Source: JAXHTH01 sp034211115 (lineage in GTDB: Bacteria > Planctomycetota > Phycisphaerae > Phycisphaerales > SM1A02). From it: a stretch of 11,145 nt of DNA. Position 1 is the first letter of the stretch. Each line of letters begins with the position of its first letter. The translations under genes were made by a program, and so were the position numbers. The stretch lies in the NCBI GenBank assembly GCA_034211115.1, contig JAXHTH010000088.1, positions 1-11,145 on the forward strand, in the 5' to 3' direction. Under the pieces are notes generated by a model. That model saw only the letters and a program-made list of their open reading frames with translations. It made no database searches and had not been told where the DNA came from. This document shows, in pieces, positions 1-6,292 of this stretch.

Positions 1-1
1 C

Positions 2-1228
2 ATCGACGATGCGGACGTCTCCGTCATCGAGAAACAGGTGACGGAGATCGCCGACCTGGAGGAAGTCGCCGGCCACAGCCCCGTCATCAAGCTCGTCAAC
101 TACCTCGTCTATTCCGCCGTCCAGGACGGCGCCTCCGACATCCACATCGAGCCCGATGATCATCATCTCCGCGTGCGCTACCGCGTGGACGGACAGCTTT
201 TCGAGAAGCTCAACCCGCCCTACCAGATGCACCCGGCCATCGTGAGCCGCGTGAAGATCATGAGCAACCTGGACATCTCCGAGCGGCGGGTCCCCCAGGA
301 CGGGGACATCCACGTGATGATGGAGGGCCGCCCCATCGATCTTCGCGTCTCCACCATGCCCGGAAAGTTCGGCGAAAAGGTCGTCATCCGCATCATCGAC
401 AACCGCAACGCCATCGTCTCCCTCGACCGGCTCGGCTTCTCCGCGGAGATGCTCGAGGCCTGGAAGACGGTCATCGATCAGGCCAACGGCGTGGTGCTCG
501 TCACCGGCCCCACCGGCTCGGGCAAGTCCACCACCCTCTACTCCGTCCTGAGCATGATCAACTCCGAGCACCTCAACGTGTGCACGGTCGAGGATCCCAT
601 CGAGGCGAACATCCGCGGGATCAACCAGTCGGCGGTCCACGAGAAGGCGAGATTCACCTTCGCCAGCGCGCTGCGGTCGCTGCTGCGGCAGGACCCGGAC
701 ATCATCATGGTCGGTGAGATTCGCGACGAGGAGACGGCGCTGATCGTCACCCAGGCCGCCCTGACCGGCCACCTGGTCTTTTCCACGCTGCACACGAACG
801 ACGCCCCCAGCGCGATCACCCGCCTCGTCAACATCGGGATCGAGCCGTACCTGGTGGCGGCGACGATCCGCGGTGTGCTCGCCCAGCGCCTCGTCCGCAA
901 GATCTGCCCCCACTGCAAGGAAGCCTACGAGCCGGATCAGATCACCCGCGACATGGTCGAGGAGCTGAGCGGGCCGTTCGAGACGCTTTCCCGCGGGCAG
1001 GGATGCAGCCGCTGCCGGGGCACGGGCTTTGCCGGCCGCATCGGCGTCTTCGAACTGCTGCTGCCCGACGAGGAGCTGCTCGCCGCCGTCGCCGGCGGCG
1101 CCAACCTCCAGCAGCTTCGCGAGCTTCTGGGCCGCAGCGGGTTCGTGACCCTTCGCGCCGACGGCATGGCCAAAGTCAAGGGCGGCCTCACCACCGCCGA
1201 AGAGGTCTTCCACGTCACCGTCACCTGA
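2..1228 (+). CDS. gspE: GspE/PilB-family secretion or pilus assembly ATPase, 5' end missing
   Basis: Cytoplasmic hexameric ATPase that powers pseudopilus or pilus assembly in type II secretion and type IV pili. The frame is open from base 2, so the gene starts before the window; the GTG at 38 is only the first start-like codon inside it. Counting residues from base 38: the N-terminal 'GASDIHIEP' arm at 31-39, Walker A GPTGSGKST at 157-165, the Asp box EDPIE at 185-189, Walker B around DPDIIMVGEIRDEE at 219-232, and the His box GHLVFSTLHTNDA at 244-256. A zinc-type tetracysteine follows (C290xxC293 and C323xxC326). About 409 codons are visible, against usually 550 or more, so the N1 domain is absent here. 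The gspF-like gene starts 23 bases downstream, so the two are probably co-transcribed. The sequence alone does not separate GspE from PilB; the family assignment is secure. Confidence 0.95.
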   Translation: MDDADVSVIEKQVTEIADLEEVAGHSPVIKLVNYLVYSAVQDGASDIHIEPDDHHLRVRYRVDGQLFEKLNPPYQMHPAIVSRVKIMSNLDISERRVPQDGDIHVMMEGRPIDLRVSTMPGKFGEKVVIRIIDNRNAIVSLDRLGFSAEMLEAWKTVIDQANGVVLVTGPTGSGKSTTLYSVLSMINSEHLNVCTVEDPIEANIRGINQSAVHEKARFTFASALRSLLRQDPDIIMVGEIRDEETALIVTQAALTGHLVFSTLHTNDAPSAITRLVNIGIEPYLVAATIRGVLAQRLVRKICPHCKEAYEPDQITRDMVEELSGPFETLSRGQGCSRCRGTGFAGRIGVFELLLPDEELLAAVAGGANLQQLRELLGRSGFVTLRADGMAKVKGGLTTAEEVFHVTVT

Positions 1229-1251
1229 ACTTCCCCGGAGGTCGAGCCTCG

Positions 1252-2496
1252 ATGACCGCCCAGAGCACCTTCGCCTATCGCGCCCGATCCGGCAGCGGTG
1301 AGATCGTCACCGGGTCGATGGTCGCCGCCAGCGCCGAGGAGGTGGGATCGCGGCTGCGGGCCGAGGGCAAGTACGTGCTCGCGGTGGACGACAAGCCGCT
1401 CCGGTCCGACGCCCCCCTCGACGCCGCCCAGGTCCGCCGAAGCGAGGCGGCCAAGCGCGTGCGCCGCGAGGATGTCATCGCCTTCTGCCAGCAGCTTGCC
1501 GTCATGCTCGAGACCGGCGTGCCCCTCGCCGAGGCGCTGGACGCCTTCTGCCGGCAGACGACGCGCCGGGAGTTCCGCGCGGTGCTGGAAGTGCTCCGCG
1601 ATGACATCTACGGGGGCGAGACCTTCTCGGCCGCGATGTCCAAGTGGCCCCGCGTCTTTCCCCGCCTCATGATCAGCCTCATGAAGGCCTCGGAGGCATC
1701 GGGGACGATGGACCTCATGCTCGCCCGCATCGGCGATTACCTCCAGAAGGAGCGCCGCACCGTCAAGCAGATCAAGGGCGCGCTGAGCTATCCCATGTTC
1801 ATGATGGGCACCGGCCTCGTGCTCAGCGTCTTTCTCATGGTGTTCATCCTGCCCCGGTTCGCGAAGATCTACGAGCAGCGGGCCGCCGCCCTCCCCACGC
1901 CGACCAAGGTGCTGCTCGGGATCAGCGAGTTCCTCACCACCCAGTACATCTACTACGGGCCCGTGCTCCTGTTCGTCGGCCTGGGCCTGTACCTCTTCCT
2001 CCGACAACCCGCCGGGCGGCGCACCGCCGACTGGCTCCGCCTCAACGCGCCCGTGCTCAGCGTGATGTATACACAGCTCTACGTCACGCGGGCGGCGCGG
2101 ACGATGGCCACCCTCGTCCCCGCGGGCGTGAGCATTCTCGACATCATCGACATCTGCCGCGGCGTGACCAACAACGTCTGCTTCGACGGGCTCTGGGACG
2201 AGATGGAGCAGGGCGTGCGCGAAGGCCGGCAGATCAGCGATGCGGTCAGCCAGTCCCCGCACGTCCCGCCCAACGTCGCCTCCATGATCGCTTCCGGCGA
2301 GCGCTCCGGGCAGCTCGGGGACGTCATGGAGCGGATCGCCGAGTTCAGCGAGCAGGAGCTGGACAGCGCGGTGAAGCAGGTGACCAGCTACATCGAGCCG
2401 ATCATGGTCATCCTGATGGGCATCGTGGTGGGCGGGGTGGCCATGGCCCTGCTTCTGCCCATCTTCAAGATGGGCAACATCATGGCCGGCGGCTGA
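1252..2496 (+). CDS. gspF: GspF/PilC-family inner-membrane platform protein
   Basis: Polytopic inner-membrane protein on which the GspE/PilB ATPase acts during pilin or pseudopilin assembly. The 414-residue length is typical. Two T2SSF repeats are visible, at about residues 74-198 and 279-402. Each contains the helical signature, 'MKASEASGTMD' at 144-154 and 'MIASGERSGQLGDVMERI' at 345-362. Membrane segments are at about 181-200, 232-250 and 381-404, the last with the family's YIEPIMVILMG start. The ATG at 1252 has GGAGG at 1237-1241, ten bases upstream; the open frame runs further back, but only by overlapping gspE. No pseudopilin gene follows; the next gene is an unrelated secreted protein after about 290 bases. 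This is either a two-gene 3' end of an operon or an E-F pair separated from the rest of the machine. Confidence 0.95.
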   Translation: MTAQSTFAYRARSGSGEIVTGSMVAASAEEVGSRLRAEGKYVLAVDDKPLRSDAPLDAAQVRRSEAAKRVRREDVIAFCQQLAVMLETGVPLAEALDAFCRQTTRREFRAVLEVLRDDIYGGETFSAAMSKWPRVFPRLMISLMKASEASGTMDLMLARIGDYLQKERRTVKQIKGALSYPMFMMGTGLVLSVFLMVFILPRFAKIYEQRAAALPTPTKVLLGISEFLTTQYIYYGPVLLFVGLGLYLFLRQPAGRRTADWLRLNAPVLSVMYTQLYVTRAARTMATLVPAGVSILDIIDICRGVTNNVCFDGLWDEMEQGVREGRQISDAVSQSPHVPPNVASMIASGERSGQLGDVMERIAEFSEQELDSAVKQVTSYIEPIMVILMGIVVGGVAMALLLPIFKMGNIMAGG

Positions 2497-2534
2497 AAAC
2501 CCGGCGATTCGCACCATTTCCCATCTTCACATCC

Positions 2535-2554
2535 GCGGGGCGATCTCCCCCCGC
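2535..2554 (+). terminator. Weak hairpin after gspF, possible terminator
   Basis: GCGGGG (2535-2540) pairs with CCCCGC (2549-2554) around an 8-base loop, 39 bases after the gspF stop codon. There is no T-run, so intrinsic termination is doubtful; it may only stabilise the 3' end of the mRNA. Confidence 0.25.
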
Positions 2555-2610
2555 CGCCGCGCTGCACCGAAGCAGATTAGGGACCTGTACGCGCCCCGCC
2601 GCGGAAAGAT

Positions 2611-2655
2611 GTCTTCAAGACCTTGTGATCGCCCCGCCTCCCGCTACACTTGACT
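2611..2655 (+). promoter_or_regulatory. Candidate promoter region of the first secreted-protein gene
   Basis: TTGTGA (2623-2628), a 16-base spacer and TACACT (2645-2650) form a plausible sigma-70-type promoter with four of six matches in each box. An 11-base inverted repeat, GTCTTcAAGAC (2611-2621), lies just upstream of the -35 box and could be an operator. ACTTGACTCGG (2648-2658) overlaps the -10 box and resembles sequences upstream of the other two leaders (ACTTGACG at 9252, ACTTGATTCGG at 10393). An alternative start site using that element is therefore possible. The promoter call is inferred from pattern only. Confidence 0.4.
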
Positions 2656-2667
2656 CGGACACGGATT

Positions 2668-2822
2668 GCGGGCGCGTCTTGGTACCGCGCCGCCCGCAGA
2701 CAGGCATTGCTGATGAGAGAGAGCGCCTTGAGGCGAGCTCTCTTTGTTTTTTGCCTCCGTGTTCATGATCTCTGGCTGATTGAACCATGATTGAAACCAT
2801 CGAGCACTGTGGAGGAAAACGA
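2668..2822 (+). ncRNA. Structured mRNA leader, short version (copy 1)
   Basis: This untranslated stretch shares its skeleton with the longer leaders at 9406 and 10554. In order it holds a hairpin GCGGGC(2668-2673)/GCCCGC(2692-2697) with GGTAC in the loop, then TGATGAGAGAGAG (2711-2723) opening a second hairpin. Next come CGTGTTC (2758-2764), TCTCTGG (2769-2775), TGATTGAACC (2778-2787) and the ribosome site GGAGG (2811-2815). The same order of GGTAC hairpin, GAGAGAG hairpin, CGTGTT, CTGG and GGAGGAAA recurs in the other copies. The GC-rich hairpins P2 and P4 of the long copies are absent. Homology of this copy is less certain than that between the two long ones. Confidence 0.5.
2716..2752 (+). 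terminator. Intrinsic-terminator-like hairpin inside leader copy 1 (possible attenuator)
   Basis: GAGAGC (2719-2724) pairs with GCTCTC (2737-2742), extended by A-T and G-T pairs outward, with an inner GCC/GGC stem closing a TTGA loop. The T-run TTTGTTTTTT (2743-2752) follows directly. This is the form of a rho-independent terminator, yet it lies between the candidate promoter and the secreted-protein gene. It could attenuate that gene, or simply end transcription coming from upstream. Its purine-rich 5' arm is the same motif that opens the other two leaders. Confidence 0.55.
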
Positions 2823-3383
2823 ACGAAGAAGCTGATTGTGATGGCGGTGGGTGCCGCCGCGTTCCTCTATCTGGGGACCGCCGCATCCGCCGTCGAGATC
2901 TGGTCGGGTCTCGATTACTACTTCGAGAAGCCCGACGGCGCGGACTGGACCTTGCCGGAGAACCAGGACTACTTCACCGACAATGTCATCCTCACCCGCG
3001 CCGACAACATGGGAATCTCCAACATCGCCCAGGAGGATTCCTACCAAGGCTGGGACGTCAGCCCCATGGACACCGAGTGGGCGTTCTCCGGCCTGAACGG
3101 GAACATCACGTTCAACGCCGGTGAAGGCGCCGAGCAGTATCAGGACCTGGTCTTCGACGATTGGGTCTACGCTCTCGACGTCTGGCCCGCCGACTACTTC
3201 GAAGGCACGCCCGGCGTGGTCCACCTGATCTCCGATGACATCTACGTCGACATCCTGTGCGACTACTGGGCCATCGGCGGTGAGGGCGGCCAGGGCGGCT
3301 TCGCCTGGTATCGCGGTGTCCCCACCCCCGGCGCGTTGAGTCTGCTTGCCATCGCTGGACTCGCGAGCCGTCGCCGACGCTGA
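2787..3383 (+). CDS. Small secreted protein with PEP-CTERM-like C-terminal sorting tail
   Basis: Function unknown. The protein has an N-terminal signal sequence (KKLIVMAVGAAAFLYLGTAASA, likely cut before VEIW), an acidic, aromatic-rich exported domain of about 140 residues, and the tail GVPTPGALSLLAIAGLASRRRR. The tail combines a proline motif, a hydrophobic helix and an arginine cluster, as in PEP-CTERM proteins processed by exosortase-type enzymes; phycisphaeral versions commonly read PxPGALALLGLAGLA. The coordinates use the first ATG (2787), but this has no ribosome site. The strong GGAGG at 2811-2815 points instead to codon ACG at 2823, which would give 186 residues starting (M)KKLIVMAV. 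ATG 2841 would drop the lysines of the signal sequence. The gene follows leader copy 1 and is closed by a strong terminator. The core was not matched to a named domain. Confidence 0.85.
   Translation: MIETIEHCGGKRTKKLIVMAVGAAAFLYLGTAASAVEIWSGLDYYFEKPDGADWTLPENQDYFTDNVILTRADNMGISNIAQEDSYQGWDVSPMDTEWAFSGLNGNITFNAGEGAEQYQDLVFDDWVYALDVWPADYFEGTPGVVHLISDDIYVDILCDYWAIGGEGGQGGFAWYRGVPTPGALSLLAIAGLASRRRR
2811..2825 (+). promoter_or_regulatory. Ribosome binding site aimed at an ACG codon
   Basis: GGAGG (2811-2815), seven bases, then ACG-AAG-AAG-CTG. In the two related cassettes GGAGG plus eight bases leads to ATG-AAA (9632 and 10789). ACG therefore occupies the place of the start codon. It may be a true non-canonical start, a mutated start, or a base-call error. 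Confidence 0.6.
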
Positions 3384-3427
3384 GTCGGCACCCACTTACG
3401 CAGTCATCCGACTGACGCCACCAGACG

Positions 3428-3461
3428 GGCCGCTCCCATTCGGGAGCGGCCTGTTGCTTTT
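3428..3461 (+). terminator. Intrinsic terminator of the first secreted-protein gene
   Basis: A perfect 10-bp stem, GGCCGCTCCC (3428-3437) with GGGAGCGGCC (3442-3451), closes an ATTC loop. It is followed by the T-rich run TGTTGCTTTT, 44 bases after the stop codon. Confidence 0.85.
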
Positions 3462-3469
3462 GGTGTGCC

Positions 3470-3600
3470 GGCCCGGCCCCCGGCCCGGCCCCCGGCCCGG
3501 CCCCCGGGCGCATCGACGGTGTGAACGAGTGCCGCCGGGCGGGAAGGCCGACTCCCCCTTCCGGGGGCCCGGGGGCCGGGGGCCCGGGAGCCGGGGGCCG
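3470..3600. repeat. Pair of opposed GC-only arrays
   Basis: Three exact tandem copies of the 12-mer GGCCCGGCCCCC occupy 3470-3505. After 55 bases of ordinary sequence, 3561-3600 holds an imperfect array of CCGGGGGCC[C/G] units, which is the reverse complement of the first array's motif. The two could form a long GC stem between the terminator and the reductase gene. The motif CCGGGGGCC also recurs in a tandem duplication inside that gene (3703-3738). Confidence 0.75.
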
Positions 3601-3639
3601 CGTGCGTCGTGGGCCGATCCCGCCTACGATGTGCGCGAG

Positions 3640-4149
3640 ATGGCTGGATACGAACGGGACTACGAGTCGATCGCGGCGAAGCTGGCGGAGACCGGGGGCG
3701 CCGGCGTCGCCGGGGGCCGCGGCGTCACCGGGGGCCGCGAGGAGCGCATGCAGGCCGTGGTCGACGCCCTCTGGGACGCCCTGGCCGACAAGGGCGTCTC
3801 CTGGGTCGGCTTCTACACGGATCAGCCCGGCGAGCCGGACGATCGACGCCTCGCCATCGGCCCCCATCGCCCCAACCCCGCCTGCTCCCCCCTGGCCCTG
3901 CACGGCGTGTGCGGCCAAACCCTGCGCTTCCGCACCGCACGCATCGTGGATGACACGGAAAACCTGGGCGATGACTACATCGCCTGCGACCCGCGTGACC
4001 GCTCGGAGATCGCCATCCCACTCATCGACGAGCGCGATGTGTGCTGGGGCGTGCTCGATCTGGACAGCCACGATGTGGGGGCGTTCGGAGCGAGCGACGA
4101 GGCCGGCCTGGTGCGCGTCCTCCGCGCCGCGGGCCTGCTGCCCGGCTGA
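3640..4149 (+). CDS. msrC: Free methionine-(R)-sulfoxide reductase, GAF-domain type
   Basis: Reduces free methionine-R-sulfoxide in the cytoplasm, an oxidative-stress repair activity. The 169-residue GAF protein follows the fRMsr (YebR/MsrC) pattern: 'WVGFY' at 55-59, GPHRPNPAC at 75-82, GVCG at 89-92, DDYIACDPRDRSEIAIPL at 111-128 and GVLDLDS at 137-143. The three family cysteines are all present (C82, C91, C116), close in number and spacing to the Escherichia coli enzyme. ATG 3640 is chosen because translation upstream runs only through the GC array and terminator; GTG 3631 is an alternative, and no clear ribosome site is seen. Oddity: residues 20-32 are glycine-rich, encoded by an 18-bp tandem duplication (GVAGGR, GVTGGR) not expected in the family. 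It lies in the N-terminal helical region, away from the active site. Confidence 0.88.
   Translation: MAGYERDYESIAAKLAETGGAGVAGGRGVTGGREERMQAVVDALWDALADKGVSWVGFYTDQPGEPDDRRLAIGPHRPNPACSPLALHGVCGQTLRFRTARIVDDTENLGDDYIACDPRDRSEIAIPLIDERDVCWGVLDLDSHDVGAFGASDEAGLVRVLRAAGLLPG
3703..3738 (+). repeat. 18-bp in-frame tandem duplication in the reductase gene
   Basis: Two adjacent 18-base copies, GGCGTC[G/A]CCGGGGGCCGC, differ at one position and encode GVAGGR and GVTGGR. The core CCGGGGGCC is the same as in the intergenic array ending at 3600. Confidence 0.85.
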
Positions 4150-4210
4150 CTCCGCGTCCGAGCGGCGCGTCGATGGGAATGATGGTGGGGCGCTCCGCGC
4201 CGGGGGTCGA

Positions 4211-4228
4211 TGATTGAACCGAGACCGC
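4211..4228 (+). other. Shared 18-base element, copy near msrC
   Basis: TGATTGAACCGAGACCGC differs at one base from the sequence at 10201-10218, just before the terminator of the third intact plus-strand gene downstream. Ten of its bases (TGATTGAACC) recur at 2778-2787. It lies 61 bases after the msrC stop codon, so it could belong to the 3' end of that transcript. Function unknown. Confidence 0.55.
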
Positions 4229-4238
4229 AGATGAACTT

Positions 4239-4258
4239 CCCTCGGGCGGAGCCCGGGG
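4239..4258 (+). terminator. Hairpin between convergent genes
   Basis: CCTCGGGC (4240-4247) pairs with GCCCGGGG (4251-4258) over a GGA loop. One T-G pair is wobble only in plus-strand RNA; minus-strand RNA would have a C-A mismatch there. This favours a role for the msrC transcript. No T-run follows, so it may not act alone as a terminator. Confidence 0.35.
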
Positions 4259-4305
4259 CTAACGGTCGGGTGCGGCTTGCCGCGTCGCAGGCGGCCGAAG
4301 GATCT

Positions 4306-5559
4306 CTAACCCCAGTTGGCGAGGAGCTGGAGGAGGTCGGCGACGTTGACGATGCCATCGTCGTTGATGTCCGCCGGGCCGCCGGGATCGCCCCAGTGAG
4401 CGAGAAGGATGAGAAGATCGTTCACATCCGTGTCGCAGTCGAAGTCCAGATCGCTCGGCAGCCGGTCGATCGGCGTGAGAAGAATGGTCACCGACCGCGC
4501 CGAATCACTCATGCCTGATGCGATGATCTGCCCTCCGTTGTTGGTCGCCCAAGCATATTCAAGGTGCACTTCGAGACCGGGCACGACGAGATCGTTGAGA
4601 TCGAACATCGCGCCGTTCTGCCAGAGAAACGCCGTGTCATGGTACTGATCCGAGCGTGTGCACGCACCGACCACGTGCCTCCAATCGTTCAGGTCATAGG
4701 CCAGACTGCGCGTGAACGTGGGCAGGAGCCCCAGGTCCGTCATCTCCGCTTCGCTCCAGAGGAAGGCGTGCTTCTGCCAGCCGGGCGGATCTTCGTGGGG
4801 CACTTTGCCGTGGCCGCACACTTCACCGCAGTTGTTGATTGCAGCGGGCACGGCGGTGTAGCCCCCGGCGATGACGCCGATGTCCAGGACCTCCTCGCCA
4901 TCCAGGATGAAGCCGTGGGCATCGTGGATCATCGCCTCGCCCATCCAGCCCGTGATCAAGCCCGCGTCGTTGATGTCCGAGGTGTCGCTCTTGAGCGTCC
5001 CCAGGATCGCGCCGAGGGAGACGAGTTGACCATCACGCCACAGGCACGCTTGGTCAGGCACGTCTCCATCTACCGTATTGCCCCAGCAGCCGACGATGGT
5101 GTCGTCGGGCCCGATGGCGTTAGCGCTCGTGTAGTTGCCCTCCGGCGGAGGAAGAAAAGTGATCGTCGTCTGGCCGTCGCAGAAGAAGGCATGGCCCCCG
5201 TTGCCGGGAACGCCGTTGTGCAGCCAGCCTACGGTATGACCCAGGTCATTCACGCCCGCGACCTCTGATTCAACCGTTCCTTCGGGCATCGGCAGGTCGA
5301 CGGGTGGACCTTCCTCACGCCAGATGAAGGCGTGGTTGGGCCCGATCAGGCAGTTCCAAGCGCCGGCCACGATGCCGTTGTCGGAGAGGTCGTAGCCGTT
5401 GACGTGCGGCCGGCCCCAGAACCCGCAGATCTCCTCCCCCTCAATGATCGCGGTGACTTCATACTGACATTGCGCAAGGCAGCGCCCGCCGACGGCGGCC
5501 ACCATCAGCGCGAGCGCCCGCACCAGGCCCGCGATCTTCGTTTGGCTCCTTCCGCTCAT
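4306..5559 (-). CDS. Secreted HAF-repeat protein with C-terminal dockerin-like domain
   Basis: Exported protein of 417 residues, role unknown. A signal peptide covers about residues 1-30 (hydrophobic GLVRALALMVAAVGG, then CLAQ). The body is a series of repeats of about 45 residues of the HAF/DUF3466 kind, marked by HAFIW (76), HAFFC (123), QACLW (170), HGFIL (215), HAFLW (264) and TAFLW (309). Each is linked to a following 'xIN[D/N]xGxxxG' segment, which suggests a beta-propeller-like fold. Residues 370-417 form a dockerin-like pair of calcium loops (DFDCDTDVNDLLILLAHWG and DINDDGIVNVADLLQLLANWG). This tail is common on planctomycete secreted proteins that have no cellulosome. ATG 5559 is preceded on the minus strand by a GGGGGGTGA ribosome site. 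It is convergent with msrC and separated by 216 bases from the GIY-YIG gene, so it probably has its own promoter, which I could not place. Confidence 0.88.
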   Translation of the reverse strand: MSGRSQTKIAGLVRALALMVAAVGGRCLAQCQYEVTAIIEGEEICGFWGRPHVNGYDLSDNGIVAGAWNCLIGPNHAFIWREEGPPVDLPMPEGTVESEVAGVNDLGHTVGWLHNGVPGNGGHAFFCDGQTTITFLPPPEGNYTSANAIGPDDTIVGCWGNTVDGDVPDQACLWRDGQLVSLGAILGTLKSDTSDINDAGLITGWMGEAMIHDAHGFILDGEEVLDIGVIAGGYTAVPAAINNCGEVCGHGKVPHEDPPGWQKHAFLWSEAEMTDLGLLPTFTRSLAYDLNDWRHVVGACTRSDQYHDTAFLWQNGAMFDLNDLVVPGLEVHLEYAWATNNGGQIIASGMSDSARSVTILLTPIDRLPSDLDFDCDTDVNDLLILLAHWGDPGGPADINDDGIVNVADLLQLLANWG

Positions 5560-5731
5560 CGCCGGTCACCCCCCGTCACGCCGGCCTCTCGTCCGCTCGC
5601 AACGGCAGGACAGCCCTGACCTTGCGCGACCGTCGGCCCTATTCGCGCGAGGCGAAGGCGCGCCGCCCCTCCGCATCCGGTTCCGGCATCCTGATTGATG
5701 TGCGACCCGTGTCATCTCGAGCCCCGCGATC

Positions 5732-5749
5732 GCCGGGGACTCTCCCGGC
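5732..5749 (-). terminator. Hairpin after the GIY-YIG gene, possible terminator
   Basis: GCCGGG (5732-5737) pairs with CCCGGC (5744-5749) around six bases, 26 bases past the stop codon of the minus-strand gene ending at 5776. There is no T-run. The rest of 5560-5775 shows no convincing promoter box. Confidence 0.25.
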
Positions 5750-5775
5750 TGCTTCGCCCCGCCCCGATTCACCCA

Positions 5776-6276
5776 TTAACCTACATCAACGCGTCCGGCA
5801 GGCCAACAGGAAACTGCGGAAAGATGGCGAATCGCGGCGTCATCGCCGAGCCGACGATCGCCGCGGGTGCCGCGCACCCGCCGGCGAAAGGCGGAGACGG
5901 ACGGCCGTTGCGCGAAATGAAACAGGTGCGACCGGCACGTGCAGTCCGAAGAGCCGAAGCCGGGCAGGGGGATCGTCGCGCCCCGCGCGGAGCCGATCAG
6001 GTCCGCCCATTTATGCTCGCGCGGGTGCGCATCGTTCGTAAACCAGATCTCGATGAGCGGCGCGTGCGTCCGCAGGTAGTCGATGTGCCAGTGCGGGCGC
6101 GTCGGCGGGCGCTGATGATGCGCGAGCCGCCCGGCGAGCCCGCCGGGGCCGAACGCGCTGCCGACATAAACGTAATATCCGCGCCGGGCGTCCAGTTCAC
6201 CGAGCCGGCCGACGCGGATCCGCGCCGCCGCATCGGAGCGAAGAACCAGCGCGTACGTGCCGGGGTCTGCATTCAT
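5776..6276 (-). CDS. GIY-YIG-type nuclease of the DUF123/Uri family
   Basis: Predicted small endonuclease-like protein of 166 residues; its cellular role is not known. The family pattern is clear: 'GTYALVL' at 6-12, GELDARRGYYVYVGSAFG around 26-43 (the GIY-YIG-equivalent core with YVYVGSA), RLAHHQ at 50-55, HWHIDYLR at 62-69, and the C-terminal GFGSSDCTCRSHLFHF near 106-121, typical of COG1833 proteins. The ATG at 6276 is preferred because it leaves 16 bases after the sulfatase stop codon and starts directly before the domain. An ATG at 6369 would overlap the sulfatase gene. The last 45 or so residues (arginine-rich, RRVRGTRGDRR) lie outside the domain and look like a lineage-specific tail. 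The tight spacing suggests co-transcription with the sulfatase, although the functions are not evidently linked. Confidence 0.82.
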   Translation of the reverse strand: MNADPGTYALVLRSDAAARIRVGRLGELDARRGYYVYVGSAFGPGGLAGRLAHHQRPPTRPHWHIDYLRTHAPLIEIWFTNDAHPREHKWADLIGSARGATIPLPGFGSSDCTCRSHLFHFAQRPSVSAFRRRVRGTRGDRRLGDDAAIRHLSAVSCWPAGRVDVG

Positions 6277-6292
6277 GGTCACGCCGTGCCGC

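Noticed and set aside
937..2517. 526-codon open frame on the minus strand opposite gspE/gspF
   Set aside because: It is rich in His, Asp and Ala with no domain pattern, lies opposite well-matched secretion genes, and is explained by high GC at third positions.
3346..3639. N-terminal extension of msrC back to 3346
   Set aside because: It would translate the end of the previous gene, its terminator and the GC array; the enzyme domain begins after ATG 3640.
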